A stretch of 64,000 nucleotides of DNA, from positions 124,001 to 188,000 of the forward strand of contig CACZWL010000001.1 of NCBI GenBank assembly GCA_902784865.1, written 5' to 3'. The notes beneath the pieces were generated by a model. The model worked only from the letters and a program-made list of their open reading frames with translations, was not told the DNA's origin and did not search any database. The first letter of the stretch is position 1. The number at the start of each line of letters is the position of its first letter. This DNA comes from an uncultured Bacteroidota bacterium. Its GTDB lineage: Bacteria; Bacteroidota; Bacteroidia; Bacteroidales; P3. Below, one piece after another: positions 22,515 to 31,684 of this stretch. The position numbers and the translations under genes were made by a program.

Positions 22515-24329
22515 ATGGCAAAATACAAAATGCATATTCTGATCTGCGGCGGTACGGGGTGCAAGTCCTCGAACAGCCTGGAGATCATCGATAACCTCCA
22601 TAATATCCTTGCCGAGAAGGGCCTCAGCAACGACGTGCAGGTCATCAAGACCGGCTGCTTCGGCTTCTGCGAGAAAGGCCCCATCGTCAAGATCATGCCC
22701 GACAACACGTTCTACACCAACGTGAAACCCGAGGATGCCCGCCGCATCGTCGAAGAGCACATCATCAAAGGCCGCAAGGTCCCCGAGCTGCTCTACACCA
22801 ACCCCGAGAACAAGGAGCACGTCAGCGACTCGAAGCACATGGACTTCTACAAGAAGCAGATCCGCATCGCCCTGCGCAACTGCGGCTTTGTGGATCCCGA
22901 GAACATAGAGGAGAGCATCTCGCGCGGCGGCTACGAAGGCCTCGCCAAGTGCCTCACCGAGATGACCCCCCAGCAGGTCATCGACGTCATGAAGGCCTCC
23001 GGCCTCCGCGGCCGTGGCGGTGCCGGCTTCCCCACCGGCCTGAAGTGGGAGCTCTGCGCCAAGAACCAGGCCGACCAGAAGTACGTCATCTGCAACGCCG
23101 ACGAGGGTGACCCCGGTGCCTTCATGGACCGCTCCATCCTCGAGGGCGACCCCAACAGCATCGTCGAGGCTATGGCCATCTGCGGCTACGCCATCGGTGC
23201 CACCAAGGGTCTGGTCTACATCCGCGCCGAGTACCCCCTGGCCATCGACCGCCTGAAGATTGCGATCAATCAGGCCCGCGAGTATGGTCTCCTCGGAGAG
23301 GACATCCTCGGCACCGGATTCAACTTCGACATCGAGCTCCGCTACGGTGCCGGCGCCTTCGTCTGCGGCGAAGAGACCGCCCTCATCCACTCCATGGAAG
23401 GCATGCGCGGCGAGCCCACCCTGAAACCCCCGTTCCCCGCCGTTAGCGGCTACATGGGCAAGCCCTCCAACGTGAACAACGTCGAGACCTTCGCCAACGT
23501 GCCCGTCATCATCACCAAGGGCGCCGAGTGGTTCTCCAGCATCGGCACCGAGAAGTCGAAGGGCACCAAGGTGTTCGCCCTGGCCGGCCAGATCAACAAC
23601 GTCGGCCTGATCGAGGTTCCGATGGGCATCACCCTCCGCGAGATTATCTACGAGATTGGCGGCGGCATCAAGGACGGCCGTCAGTTCAAGGCCGTCCAGA
23701 CCGGCGGCCCCTCCGGCGGCTGCCTCACGGCCCGCCACCTCGACACGGCTATCGATTATGATTCGCTTGTCGCAGCAGGCTCCATGATGGGCTCCGGCGG
23801 TATGGTCGTCATGGACGAGACCAGCTGTATGCCCGCCATTGCGAAGTTCTATCTGGAGTTCACCTGCGAGGAGAGCTGCGGCAAGTGTACCCCCTGCCGC
23901 GTCGGCAACAAGCGCCTCTGCGAGCTCCTCGAGAAGATTACGAACGGCACGGGTACGATGGACGACCTGAATGCGCTGCGCAATCTGGCCTCCGTCATCA
24001 AGGACAGCGCCCTCTGCGGCCTCGGCCAGACCTCGCCGAACCCCGTGCTCAGCACCCTCGACAACTTCTGGGACGAGTACGTGGAGCACGTCGTCGACAA
24101 GAAGTGCCGCGCGGGTGTCTGCAAGAAACTGATGAGTTATGTCATCGATCCCGAGAAGTGCATTGGCTGTGGCAAGTGCGCAAAGGGTTGCCCGGTGGAC
24201 ACTATCGTGCGTACCGACTATATCGCTCCCGGCCACAAGCTGGCATCGATGCGCATCGAGGTGTCGAAGTGCATCAAGTGCGGTGCCTGTATGGGCAATT
24301 GCAAGTTCGGTGCTATTTCTGTTAAATAA
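22515..24329 (+). CDS. hydB: NAD(H)-binding flavoprotein subunit of the [FeFe] hydrogenase (NuoF-like)
   Basis: 604 aa from MAKYKMHILICGG. Domains in order: thioredoxin-like 2Fe-2S (residues 1-90; ICGGTGCKSS and GCFGFCEKGP), NuoF-type FMN/NADH domain (about 130-480; GLRGRGGAGFPTGLKW and YGAGAFVCGEETAL), the 4Fe-4S motif ESCGKCTPCR, and a C-terminal double 4Fe-4S ferredoxin (CIGCGKCAKGCP and CIKCGACMGNC). This is the layout of HydB/HndC. It exchanges electrons between NADH, ferredoxin and HydA, by family knowledge through flavin-based bifurcation. A start further upstream lies within repeats and is less likely. Confidence 0.93.
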   Translation: MAKYKMHILICGGTGCKSSNSLEIIDNLHNILAEKGLSNDVQVIKTGCFGFCEKGPIVKIMPDNTFYTNVKPEDARRIVEEHIIKGRKVPELLYTNPENKEHVSDSKHMDFYKKQIRIALRNCGFVDPENIEESISRGGYEGLAKCLTEMTPQQVIDVMKASGLRGRGGAGFPTGLKWELCAKNQADQKYVICNADEGDPGAFMDRSILEGDPNSIVEAMAICGYAIGATKGLVYIRAEYPLAIDRLKIAINQAREYGLLGEDILGTGFNFDIELRYGAGAFVCGEETALIHSMEGMRGEPTLKPPFPAVSGYMGKPSNVNNVETFANVPVIITKGAEWFSSIGTEKSKGTKVFALAGQINNVGLIEVPMGITLREIIYEIGGGIKDGRQFKAVQTGGPSGGCLTARHLDTAIDYDSLVAAGSMMGSGGMVVMDETSCMPAIAKFYLEFTCEESCGKCTPCRVGNKRLCELLEKITNGTGTMDDLNALRNLASVIKDSALCGLGQTSPNPVLSTLDNFWDEYVEHVVDKKCRAGVCKKLMSYVIDPEKCIGCGKCAKGCPVDTIVRTDYIAPGHKLASMRIEVSKCIKCGACMGNCKFGAISVK

Positions 24330-24349
24330 TATTTAAAGGATATATAGAA

Positions 24350-26116
24350 ATGATTAATCTCACTATAGATAACAAGCCGGTCCAAGTTCCCGAGGGCACT
24401 ACGATCCTGAAGGCTGCCCGCATGGCCGGTATCGATATTCCGACGCTCTGCTATTTCGAGCTTGACGGGATGAATTTTGAAAACAAGCCCGGCGGATGCC
24501 GTGTCTGCATGGTCGAGGTGAAGGGTCGCCGCAACCTGGCTCCCGCTTGCGCCACCGATGTGATGGAGGGCATGGAGGTGCTCACTGCCTCGCCCCGTGC
24601 GCTCAATGCCCGCAAGACGGTTCTCGAGCTGATTCTCAGCGATCACCCCAACGACTGCCTCCAATGCGAGAAGAGCGGAGACTGCGAGTTGCAGAATCTT
24701 GCTGCCCGCATGGGTATCCGCAATATTCCTTTCCAGGGCGAGCAGAGCCACTATGAGAAGGATACAACTCTCAGTGTCTACCGCGACATGGACAAGTGCG
24801 TCTACTGCCGCCGTTGCGAGACGATGTGCAACAAGTTCCAGAGCGCTGGCGCCCTGAGCGGTGTCAATCGTGGTTTCCCCTCTGTCGTCGCCCCCGCCTT
24901 CCAGCAGAAGCTGGGCGACAGCTCCTGCATCAACTGCGGCCAGTGTGTCCAGGTGTGCCCCGTGGGTGCCCTCACCCTTGTCGACAACATCCAGAATGTG
25001 CTCGACGCCATCGCCGACCCCACCAAGACGGTTATCGTGCAGACCGCTCCAGCCGTCCGCGTCGCCCTCGGCGAGGAGTTCGGCATGGAACCCGGCCAGA
25101 TTGTCACCGGCAAGATGGCCGCTGGTCTCCGCCGCCTCGGCTTCGACCGCGTGTTCGACACCGACTGGAGCGCTGACCTCACCATCATGGAGGAGGGTAC
25201 CGAGCTCCTTGGCCGCCTGAAGAAGGCTCTTGCCGGCGAAGAGGTCAAACTGCCCATGTTCACCTCCTGCTGCCCCGCATGGGTCGCCTTCTACGAGAAG
25301 AATTTCCCCGACCTGCTGGACTACCCCTCGACCGCCAAGTCGCCCCAGGGTATGTTCGGCGCCGTCGCCAAGAATTATATGGCCCCCAAGATGGGTGTCA
25401 AACGCGAGGATATGGTCGTCGTTTCCATCATGCCCTGCCTCGCCAAGAAGAGCGAGTTGGCACGCGAGGAGCTCAGCGTCAACGGCAACCGTGACGTCGA
25501 CTTCAGCCTCACCACCCGCGAGCTGGCCCACATGCTCAAGCAGTGCAACATCGACCTCAACCAGCTGCCCGAAGAGGACTTCGACAATCCTCTCGGCCAG
25601 TCCACGGGTGCCGCCGTCATCTTCGGCGCCACCGGCGGCGTCATGGAGGCTGCCCTCCGCACCGCCTACGAGGTTCATACCGGCAAGACCCTCCCCCGCA
25701 TCGACTTCGAGGAGACCCGCGGCTTCCAAGGCATCAAAGAGGCTGTCATCGACTTCGACGGCTTCCCCCTGAAGATCGCTGTGGCCTACAGCCTCGCCAA
25801 CGCCCGCAAGCTCATGGAAGAGGTCCGCAACGGCAACCCCAACGGCTACCACTTCATCGAGGTCATGGCCTGCCCCGGCGGCTGCATCGGCGGCGCCGGC
25901 CAGCCCTACCACCACGGCAAGAGCGACATCATCCGTCGCCGCATGGAGGCCATCTACCGCGAGGACGCTGGCAAGCCCATCCGCAAGAGCCACGAGAATC
26001 CCGACATCGTCGCTATCTACAAGGAGTACTACGGCGAGCCCTGCGGCCACCTCAGCCACGAGCAGCTCCACACCCACTACTTCGATCGTAGCGACAAACT
26101 GGAAGCAACAAAATAA
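24350..26116 (+). CDS. hydA: [FeFe] hydrogenase catalytic subunit
   Basis: 588 aa. N-terminal 2Fe-2S domain (residues 1-80), His/Cys 4Fe-4S region (CEKSGDCELQ, about 100-125), two 4Fe-4S ferredoxin clusters (CVYCRRCETMC and CINCGQCVQVCP), then the H-cluster domain. All three H-cluster motifs are intact: TSCCPAW near residue 305, MPCLAKKSE near 361 and MACPGGCIGGAGQP near 506. The C-terminal small-subunit domain is fused, as in group A hydrogenases. It reversibly makes H2 from NADH and reduced ferredoxin together with HydB and HydC. Needs HydE, HydF and HydG for maturation; only HydF is in this window. Confidence 0.95.
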   Translation: MINLTIDNKPVQVPEGTTILKAARMAGIDIPTLCYFELDGMNFENKPGGCRVCMVEVKGRRNLAPACATDVMEGMEVLTASPRALNARKTVLELILSDHPNDCLQCEKSGDCELQNLAARMGIRNIPFQGEQSHYEKDTTLSVYRDMDKCVYCRRCETMCNKFQSAGALSGVNRGFPSVVAPAFQQKLGDSSCINCGQCVQVCPVGALTLVDNIQNVLDAIADPTKTVIVQTAPAVRVALGEEFGMEPGQIVTGKMAAGLRRLGFDRVFDTDWSADLTIMEEGTELLGRLKKALAGEEVKLPMFTSCCPAWVAFYEKNFPDLLDYPSTAKSPQGMFGAVAKNYMAPKMGVKREDMVVVSIMPCLAKKSELAREELSVNGNRDVDFSLTTRELAHMLKQCNIDLNQLPEEDFDNPLGQSTGAAVIFGATGGVMEAALRTAYEVHTGKTLPRIDFEETRGFQGIKEAVIDFDGFPLKIAVAYSLANARKLMEEVRNGNPNGYHFIEVMACPGGCIGGAGQPYHHGKSDIIRRRMEAIYREDAGKPIRKSHENPDIVAIYKEYYGEPCGHLSHEQLHTHYFDRSDKLEATK

Positions 26117-26125
26117 ATTAACCTG

Positions 26126-26158
26126 GGGGCCTAGGTGTCCTAGGATGCCCTAGGCTCC
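26126..26158. repeat. Short CCTAGG palindrome array between hydA and hydC
   Basis: CTAG cores at 26131, 26140 and 26150 in a 60-bp intergenic gap. Same style as the arrays at 46848-46891 and inside genes. Confidence 0.6.
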
Positions 26159-26176
26159 TTATAATAAAGAATAACA

Positions 26177-26653
26177 ATGGCAAACATCAAATTGTCCGAA
26201 GATAAAGTCAACGTCATCAAAGACATCTGCAAGAGCTTTGGTAACAACAGCGGCGAGGTCATCAACGTGCTGCACCAGGTGCAGGGCAAGTTCGGCTACC
26301 TGCCCGCCGCCGTCCAGGAGGTCATTGCCCACGAGCTGAACATGCCCGTGGCCAAGGTCTATGGCATCGTCTCTTTCTACAGCTTCTTCACCATGGAGCC
26401 CAAGGGTGAGCACCCCATCGACATCTGCCTCGGCACCGCCTGCTACGTGCGTGGCGCCGAGAAGGTCCTCGATGCTTTCGCCCGCGCTCTCAACGTGGAG
26501 GTCGGCAAGTGCACCGCCGACGGCAAATTCAGCCTCAACACGCTGCGCTGCGTTGGAGCCTGCGGCCTCGCTCCCGTCGCTATGATTGGCGAGAAGGTCT
26601 ACGGCCGCCTCACCCCCGACATGGTCCCCGGCATCCTCGCCGAGTACAAGTAA
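26177..26653 (+). CDS. hydC: [2Fe-2S] NuoE-like hydrogenase subunit
   Basis: 158 aa. Helical N-terminal half with the LHQVQGKFGYLP segment usual in NuoE/HydC, then the thioredoxin-like 2Fe-2S domain with CLGTACYVRGAEKVL (first Cys pair) and CVGACGLAPVAMI (second pair), so four ligands are present. It carries the cluster next to the HydB flavin. Last gene of the operon; a strong terminator follows 26 bp after the stop. Confidence 0.92.
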   Translation: MANIKLSEDKVNVIKDICKSFGNNSGEVINVLHQVQGKFGYLPAAVQEVIAHELNMPVAKVYGIVSFYSFFTMEPKGEHPIDICLGTACYVRGAEKVLDAFARALNVEVGKCTADGKFSLNTLRCVGACGLAPVAMIGEKVYGRLTPDMVPGILAEYK

Positions 26654-26678
26654 GCCAAGTCTCTGGTGACATCAGGCA

Positions 26679-26713
26679 AATAGGGTACCCCTACAGGGTG
26701 CCCTATTTTTTAG
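26679..26713 (+). terminator. Terminator of the hydrogenase operon
   Basis: Stem AATAGGGTACCC (26679-26690) / GGGTGCCCTATT (26696-26707), with one G-T pair, running into TTTTT. Confidence 0.85.
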
Positions 26714-26781
26714 CAAGGGTTTAATACATTAAACGTTTCCAGCCCATGTTGGGCTGATGTCCGTGGCCCGTCTTATGGTTG

Positions 26782-27252
26782 TCAGTATTCCACGCGGTCG
26801 CTCTTGGCGGTCCAGCGGCGGAAGCTCTCTAGTGCTTCGTCGCGGAGCAGGGGGCGGATGGGGAGGCGGCGCTCGTCGAGTGGTCGCGCCAGTTCCTCGT
26901 AGATGAAGTCGTCGGCGAAGTCGATGTCGGCGGCGTCCTTGCGGGTGTTGCCGTAGTAGATGCGCTTGATGCCGGCCCAGTAGATGGCGCCGAGGCACAT
27001 GGGGCAGGGTTCGCAGGAGGTGTAGATGGTGCAGTCTTCGAGGTGGAAGGTACCCAGCTTGCGGCAGGCTTCGCGGATGGCCGTCACTTCGGCGTGGGCC
27101 GTGGGGTCGGTGTTGAGGGTGACGCTGTTGGAGCCTTCGGCGATGACCTCGCCGTCCTTGACGATGACGGCGCCGAAGGGGCCGCCGCCGCGCTCCACGC
27201 TGGCGTTGGCCAGCGCTATGGCGCGACGCATGAATTGTTTATCTTGTTCCAT
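26782..27252 (-). CDS. guaD: Guanine deaminase (CDA superfamily)
   Basis: 156 aa, cytosolic. The zinc motif is complete: DPTAHAEVTAIREA (His ligand and catalytic Glu) and TSCEPCPMCLGAIYWA (Cys pair). The C-terminal FADDFIYEELARPLDERRLP matches the GuaD subfamily, so guanine to xanthine is the likely reaction rather than tRNA editing. It overlaps the end of the DUF3089 gene by 14 bp and is the second gene of that pair. Confidence 0.87.
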   Translation of the reverse strand: MEQDKQFMRRAIALANASVERGGGPFGAVIVKDGEVIAEGSNSVTLNTDPTAHAEVTAIREACRKLGTFHLEDCTIYTSCEPCPMCLGAIYWAGIKRIYYGNTRKDAADIDFADDFIYEELARPLDERRLPIRPLLRDEALESFRRWTAKSDRVEY

Positions 27253-28180
27253 GTTGTTGCAGTTTCTGGTTCATCAGGTTGGTGCGCAGCGCCATGTTGC
27301 GGCGCAGCTGGTGGCTGTAGAGGCTGATTTCGCGTGTGTGGTAGTTGCCTTCGCGGCCGATGAGGGGCAGCATGTAGTCGTCGCGGCGGTAGCCGTCGAT
27401 GCAGAGCAGCCGCGAGGCGGTGTCGAGGTGGACGGTCAGCGTGTCGCCGCAGTAGACCAACGTGGCGGGCGCCTCGTCGGTGCGCCAGCCCACGGGGTTG
27501 ATGGCCAGGCGGTTGCCGTCGCTGATGATGGGTATGGCGCACTCCGGCGCGCGGACGCTGTTGTAGCAGATGACGGTGCCGAGGTCGGCGCTGTCCTGCG
27601 CGGCCGTCCAGTGGCCTGTGGCCAGGTCGTCGTCGGTCACTTTCCAGCCTATGACGTAGGCGGCGGCCATGCGGCTGCGGGCCGCGTCGTCCATCGTCTG
27701 CAGCAGGTCGACCACGCAGGCGGCCCCTTGGCTGAAGCCCGCCAGCACGTAGGGGCGTCCGCCGTTGAGGTGCTCTATATAATAGTTGAACGCGCGACGT
27801 ATGTCGCTCAGCGCCAGCGGCAGGCGCGCCGCCACGAGGCTGTCGGCGGTGAAGGTCTCCATGGTGCACTGGCGGTAGTAGGGCGAGTAGAAGTTCAGCG
27901 TGCCGCCGAGCAGGTGGTCCACGCCTTGCATCTCGTTGAGCAGCAGGGCGCGCAGGTCGTCGCGCGACACGTCGGCGTGGTGCTGCATGCGGCCGTCGGC
28001 CAGGTAGTCGCCCGTCTCGGTGGCGGTGATGTAGAAGAGGTCGGCCTCGCCGCTGCGGTCCACGGCGTGCCACATGGCGGCGTCGGCGTAGTCGGGCTCG
28101 GGGGGAAGGGTAGGGCCCTGGTGGCGGCAGCCGACGAGCGTCAGGCATGCCAATAGGCTTATAATCAGGTGTCTGTTCAT
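27239..28180 (-). CDS. DUF3089 alpha/beta-hydrolase-like lipoprotein
   Basis: 313 aa from MNRHLIISLLACLTLVGC (lipobox Cys18); a longer reading upstream passes through the promoter. DUF3089 features: DLFYITATETG early, the FNYYIEHLNGGRPYVLAGFS strand-turn with the GFSQGA nucleophile elbow (Ser), and a late GNYHTREISLYS with the likely catalytic His. Probably an exported esterase or lipase of unknown substrate. Co-transcribed with guaD. A -7 element TACCTTTG (minus, 28207-28214) lies 27 bp upstream. Confidence 0.82.
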   Translation of the reverse strand: MNRHLIISLLACLTLVGCRHQGPTLPPEPDYADAAMWHAVDRSGEADLFYITATETGDYLADGRMQHHADVSRDDLRALLLNEMQGVDHLLGGTLNFYSPYYRQCTMETFTADSLVAARLPLALSDIRRAFNYYIEHLNGGRPYVLAGFSQGAACVVDLLQTMDDAARSRMAAAYVIGWKVTDDDLATGHWTAAQDSADLGTVICYNSVRAPECAIPIISDGNRLAINPVGWRTDEAPATLVYCGDTLTVHLDTASRLLCIDGYRRDDYMLPLIGREGNYHTREISLYSHQLRRNMALRTNLMNQKLQQHGTR

Positions 28181-28206
28181 GGTGTCAGGTTGTTTTTTTC
28201 GAGTTG

Positions 28207-28214
28207 CAAAGGTA
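28207..28214 (-). promoter_or_regulatory. -7 element of the DUF3089/guaD operon
   Basis: Minus-strand TACCTTTG followed by CAACTCG; the -33 box is not clear. Confidence 0.55.
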
Positions 28215-28313
28215 CGAATTTTTTTCAAGATGGCGTTTTTTTGTGACCGACGAGGCTGCGCTGCACAATAAAAGGGCGGCTGCGGCGTTATTATGACATA
28301 AAAACCGACCGTT

Positions 28314-29045
28314 ATGAAATCACGATTCACCCTCCTCGCCCTGCTGGCCTTCGTGGCCACGGGATGCAGCATCTATCACCCGCAGGCGGTGAATATCCCC
28401 TTGGTGAACCACCGCGGCGACGCGCAGGTCGACCTCTCGGTCGGCGTCAGCAGCTGGGTGCTGCCCGATGTGTTTACCTTCAATGCCACAGGTAGTTACG
28501 GTGTGAACGACTGGCTGGCGGCGCAGGCCCACGCGAACTATGGCGGCGAGAACGCCTACGGTCACCTGGCTGTCGGTGCCTACCGTCGGCTCGGTGCGCA
28601 CGGGGTGCTCGAGGGCTATGCCGGCTTCGGCCTCGGCGGCGCCTGGCGCGAGGCCCAGCGCAGGGACGATGTCGAGGACGCCGAGGTGGCGCGCTACGAC
28701 TATTCGGGCTCTTTCCTGCTGCCGTTCATGCAGGGCAATATCGGCTGGCGCGACCTGACGGGTGCGCATATCGACCTCGCCTTCGGCCTCAAGGTTGGTG
28801 CCTATGTACCTGATTTCGAATACAAAGCATTCAGCTCCGACGGCGAGCTGCTGCCCCGCCACTCCAACCCCTACTCGACCACCAACCTGCTGCTCGAGCC
28901 GCAGCTGCAGTTCCGCATGGGCGGCCAGCACCTCAAGTGGAACGCCCGCTTCGGATTTGCCTGGCTCAGCGACATCTACGGCGCCGAGACCAACCTCACC
29001 TACGACTGGTTCACCGTCTCGACGGGGTTGACGTTTCTCTTCTAA
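28314..29045 (+). CDS. Outer-membrane beta-barrel lipoprotein
   Basis: 243 aa. Signal with lipobox VATGC (Cys18), then SIYHPQAVNIPLV and alternating amphipathic strands (YGVNDWLAAQAHANYGG, GVLEGYAGFGLGGAW, LKWNARFGFAWLSDIYG) ending in a terminal Phe (GLTFLF), as expected for a small 8-10 strand barrel. The family is common in Bacteroidales but has no assigned function. The next gene starts 17 bp downstream and is probably co-transcribed. Confidence 0.75.
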   Translation: MKSRFTLLALLAFVATGCSIYHPQAVNIPLVNHRGDAQVDLSVGVSSWVLPDVFTFNATGSYGVNDWLAAQAHANYGGENAYGHLAVGAYRRLGAHGVLEGYAGFGLGGAWREAQRRDDVEDAEVARYDYSGSFLLPFMQGNIGWRDLTGAHIDLAFGLKVGAYVPDFEYKAFSSDGELLPRHSNPYSTTNLLLEPQLQFRMGGQHLKWNARFGFAWLSDIYGAETNLTYDWFTVSTGLTFLF

Positions 29046-29062
29046 AAATCAAAATTCTTCAG

Positions 29063-29983
29063 ATGAAGCCTTTCCTCTCCCTGCTCTTTGTGGCGCTGGC
29101 TGCCGTTGCCGTGGCGCAGACGCCTGAGACCTATGTGTTTGTGCAGCGCGACTCGGCGCTCTACCTCGACGTGCACCGCCCGGCCACTCCGCGGCAGGAC
29201 CGCGCCTGCGTCGTCTCCGTCTTCGGCGGCGGCTTCGTCAGCGGCAGCCGCAACGACGAGCTGCAGCGCGAGATAGCGCCGCTGCTCACCGACCGCGGAT
29301 TCACCGTGGTCTGCATCGACTACCGCCTCGGCCTCAAGGATTCGGCCATGGTGGCGCAGAACAGCGGCCTGCTGCACATGCAGGACCTCTTCCAGTATTG
29401 CATCGACATCGCCGTCGAGGACTGCGCGGCCGCCGTGGCATGGGTGGTCGCCCATGCCGACCAGCTCGGCATCGACCCCGGGCGGGTCGTCCTCACCGGC
29501 TCGTCGGCCGGCGCCATCACGGTGCTGATGACCGACTTCTGCCGCGCCAACGCCATGCCGCAGGCCGCGGCCCTGCCCAAGGGCTGGCGCCCGGCCGCCG
29601 TCGTGCCCTATGCCGGCGCCCTGCTATGCCGCCGCGGCGAGCTGGCCTACATGACGCCGCCGGCACCCACCATGATGCTCCACGGCATGAAGGATAAAGT
29701 GGTGTCGTACAAGAAGATGGCACCCGTCATCAGCCGCAACCTCTACGGCTCGCACCGCGTGGCCAAGGTGATGGCCAAGCAGGGCATCGCCCACTGGATC
29801 GTCCGCTTCCCCGGCATCGGCCACGAGGTGGCCACCTGGCTCCCAGGCTCGGTCGACCTCTTCTGCGCCTTCGTCGACCAGGCTCTCGCAGGTCGCGTCA
29901 CCACCCTCGACGCCACCATGACCGACTCGAAACTGGTGCCGACGCGGTGGACGACGATGACCGTCCGCGACCTCTACAAGTAG
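29063..29983 (+). CDS. Exported alpha/beta hydrolase (carboxylesterase-like)
   Basis: 306 aa from MKPFLSLLFVAL, signal peptide ending AVAVAQ. The oxyanion-hole segment FGGGFVSGS, the nucleophile elbow LTGSSAGAITVL and a final GIGHEV with the catalytic His mark an esterase of the BD-FAE/hormone-sensitive-lipase type; PTMMLHGMKDKVV carries the acidic residue. Such periplasmic enzymes often remove acyl groups from plant polysaccharides, but no sugar-utilisation genes are next to it. Paired with the preceding barrel lipoprotein. Confidence 0.83.
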   Translation: MKPFLSLLFVALAAVAVAQTPETYVFVQRDSALYLDVHRPATPRQDRACVVSVFGGGFVSGSRNDELQREIAPLLTDRGFTVVCIDYRLGLKDSAMVAQNSGLLHMQDLFQYCIDIAVEDCAAAVAWVVAHADQLGIDPGRVVLTGSSAGAITVLMTDFCRANAMPQAAALPKGWRPAAVVPYAGALLCRRGELAYMTPPAPTMMLHGMKDKVVSYKKMAPVISRNLYGSHRVAKVMAKQGIAHWIVRFPGIGHEVATWLPGSVDLFCAFVDQALAGRVTTLDATMTDSKLVPTRWTTMTVRDLYK

Positions 29984-29989
29984 CAAATC

Positions 29990-30276
29990 GCAAATGTTAA
30001 TGGATGTTAAACGGACCCCTGTTTAACATCCATTAACATTTGCACTTTTCATCCACCTACCATAGTCGAACAATATACCTACCATTCACCTACCAGATGG
30101 CTTAAATGACTGAAAAATAGCCAGTTAGTCGTATCTTTCTGTGCATCAGTGTTTTGCAGCGGTTTTCACCACCCGTTTCTCCCCCCGTCGGCCCTTCGCA
30201 GGGCGGTTTTCTACCCTCCGTAAACAGCCCGTCAACTTTCCTAATAAATGTTAAAAAGCGGTTTTTTAACATTTTT
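29990..30276. repeat. Dispersed intergenic element, copy B
   Basis: It starts 6 bp after the esterase stop with a perfect 23-bp inverted repeat (29990-30012 / 30021-30043), which may also end that transcript. The same blocks as copy A follow: CACCTACCATAGTCGAAC, ATATACCTACCATTCACC, AGATGGCTTAAA, and AACTTTCCTAATAAATGTT. It closes with a second hairpin (about 30247-30272, AATGTTAAAAA / TTTTTTAACATT). Confidence 0.75.
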
Positions 30277-30385
30277 TCACACCGCCTGGGCGCGCACCCG
30301 TCGTCGGCCCCCGCAGCCGGGGTCAATGGGCGGAATATTTTTTATGTGGTACAATAAATAATAGTGTCCGTGCGTTAGGGGAGGT

Positions 30386-31639
30386 ATGGAAAAAGTGGAG
30401 ATAATGAGCCCTGTGGGCTCCTACGCGAGCCTGCAGGCTGCGATACAGGGCGGCGCCGACGCCGTCTATTTCGGCGTGGGCAACCTGAACATGCGGTCGC
30501 GGTCGGCGGCCAATTTCACGGTCGACGACCTGCGCGAGATATGCCGCCTGGCCCATGCTGCCGGCGTGCGCACCTACCTGACGCTCAACACCATCATCTA
30601 TAACCACGAGCTTGCCGAGATGCGCGCGCTGCTCGAGGCCGCCCGCGCGGCTGGCGTCAGCGCCGTCATTGCCAGCGACCTGGCAGTCATCGCCCACGCC
30701 CGCAGCCTCGGCATCGAGGTGCACATCTCCACCCAGTGCAACGTCTCCAACATCGAGGCCGTGCGCTTCTACGCCCAGTTTGCCGACGTCATCGTCACCG
30801 CCCGCGAGCTGCCGCTCGAGCAGGTGGCCGAAATCACACGCTATATCGCCGACACCGACCTGCGCGGCCCCAGTGGGGAGCGTGTCCAGATTGAGGTCTT
30901 CGCCCACGGCGCCCTCTGCATGTCGGTCAGCGGCAAGTGCTACCTCTCGCTCGACAACTACGACTACAGCGCCAACCGCGGCGCCTGCCTGCAGCTCTGC
31001 CGCCGCGGATACATCGTCAAGGACAAGGAGAGCGACCTCGAGCTCGAGGTCGACAACGAATACATCATGTCGCCCAAAGACCTCTGCACCATCGGCTTCC
31101 TCGACAAAATCGTCGGCGCCGGCGTGCGGGTGCTGAAGATAGAAGGGCGGGGGAGGAGCGCCGACTATGTGCGCACCGTCACCGAGTGCTACCGCGAGGC
31201 CGTCGATGCCATCGCCGACGGCGCCTACACGCCCGAGCGCATTGAGCAGTGGACCACGCGGCTGGCCACCGTCTTCAACCGCGGCTTCTGGGACGGCTAC
31301 TACCTCGGCCGGCGCCTCGGCGAGTGGAGCGACCGCTACGGTAGCCAGGCCACTGAGCAGAAGGTCTACCTCGGCCCCGTGAAGAACTACTTCCACCGCA
31401 TCGGCGTGGCCGAAGTGCACCTCCAGACGGCCGAGACCCTCTCCGTGGGCGACGACGTCATCGTCATCGGCGACACCACCGGCGTCTACCGCGCCACGAT
31501 TGGTGAACTCCGCCTCGACCGCGACCCCGTCCCCGAGGTCCGTCAGGGCGACCGCTTCTCCTTCGCCACCGCCGAACCCCTCCGCCGCGGCGACAAGGTC
31601 TACAAGGTTGTGCCTGCGGAGCCGAAAGGTGCGAATTGA
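30386..31639 (+). CDS. U32-family peptidase-like protein (TrhP/RlhA type)
   Basis: 417 aa, cytosolic. It opens with VEIMSPVGSYASLQAAIQGG and ADAVYFGVG as in U32 proteins; the signature block EVFAHGALCMSVSGKCYLS then SANRGACLQLCRR brings the four conserved Cys. Members of this branch (TrhP, RlhA) install 5-hydroxyl groups on tRNA or rRNA using prephenate, with an iron-sulfur cluster, rather than acting as peptidases. The C-terminal 100 residues form the usual beta-barrel extension. Which RNA it modifies cannot be told here. Confidence 0.85.
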   Translation: MEKVEIMSPVGSYASLQAAIQGGADAVYFGVGNLNMRSRSAANFTVDDLREICRLAHAAGVRTYLTLNTIIYNHELAEMRALLEAARAAGVSAVIASDLAVIAHARSLGIEVHISTQCNVSNIEAVRFYAQFADVIVTARELPLEQVAEITRYIADTDLRGPSGERVQIEVFAHGALCMSVSGKCYLSLDNYDYSANRGACLQLCRRGYIVKDKESDLELEVDNEYIMSPKDLCTIGFLDKIVGAGVRVLKIEGRGRSADYVRTVTECYREAVDAIADGAYTPERIEQWTTRLATVFNRGFWDGYYLGRRLGEWSDRYGSQATEQKVYLGPVKNYFHRIGVAEVHLQTAETLSVGDDVIVIGDTTGVYRATIGELRLDRDPVPEVRQGDRFSFATAEPLRRGDKVYKVVPAEPKGAN

Positions 31640-31684
31640 AACTATATTCAGAAATCAAAAATCAGAAATTCCTAGTCCCTAGTT

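Noticed and set aside
22500-24236. 578-codon open frame antisense to hydB, and similar long antisense frames opposite hydA, folD, guaB, the 55.3 kb isomerase and others
   Set aside because: They are Val/Leu/Asp/His-rich mirror translations produced by strong third-position GC bias, with no signal, motif or start context.
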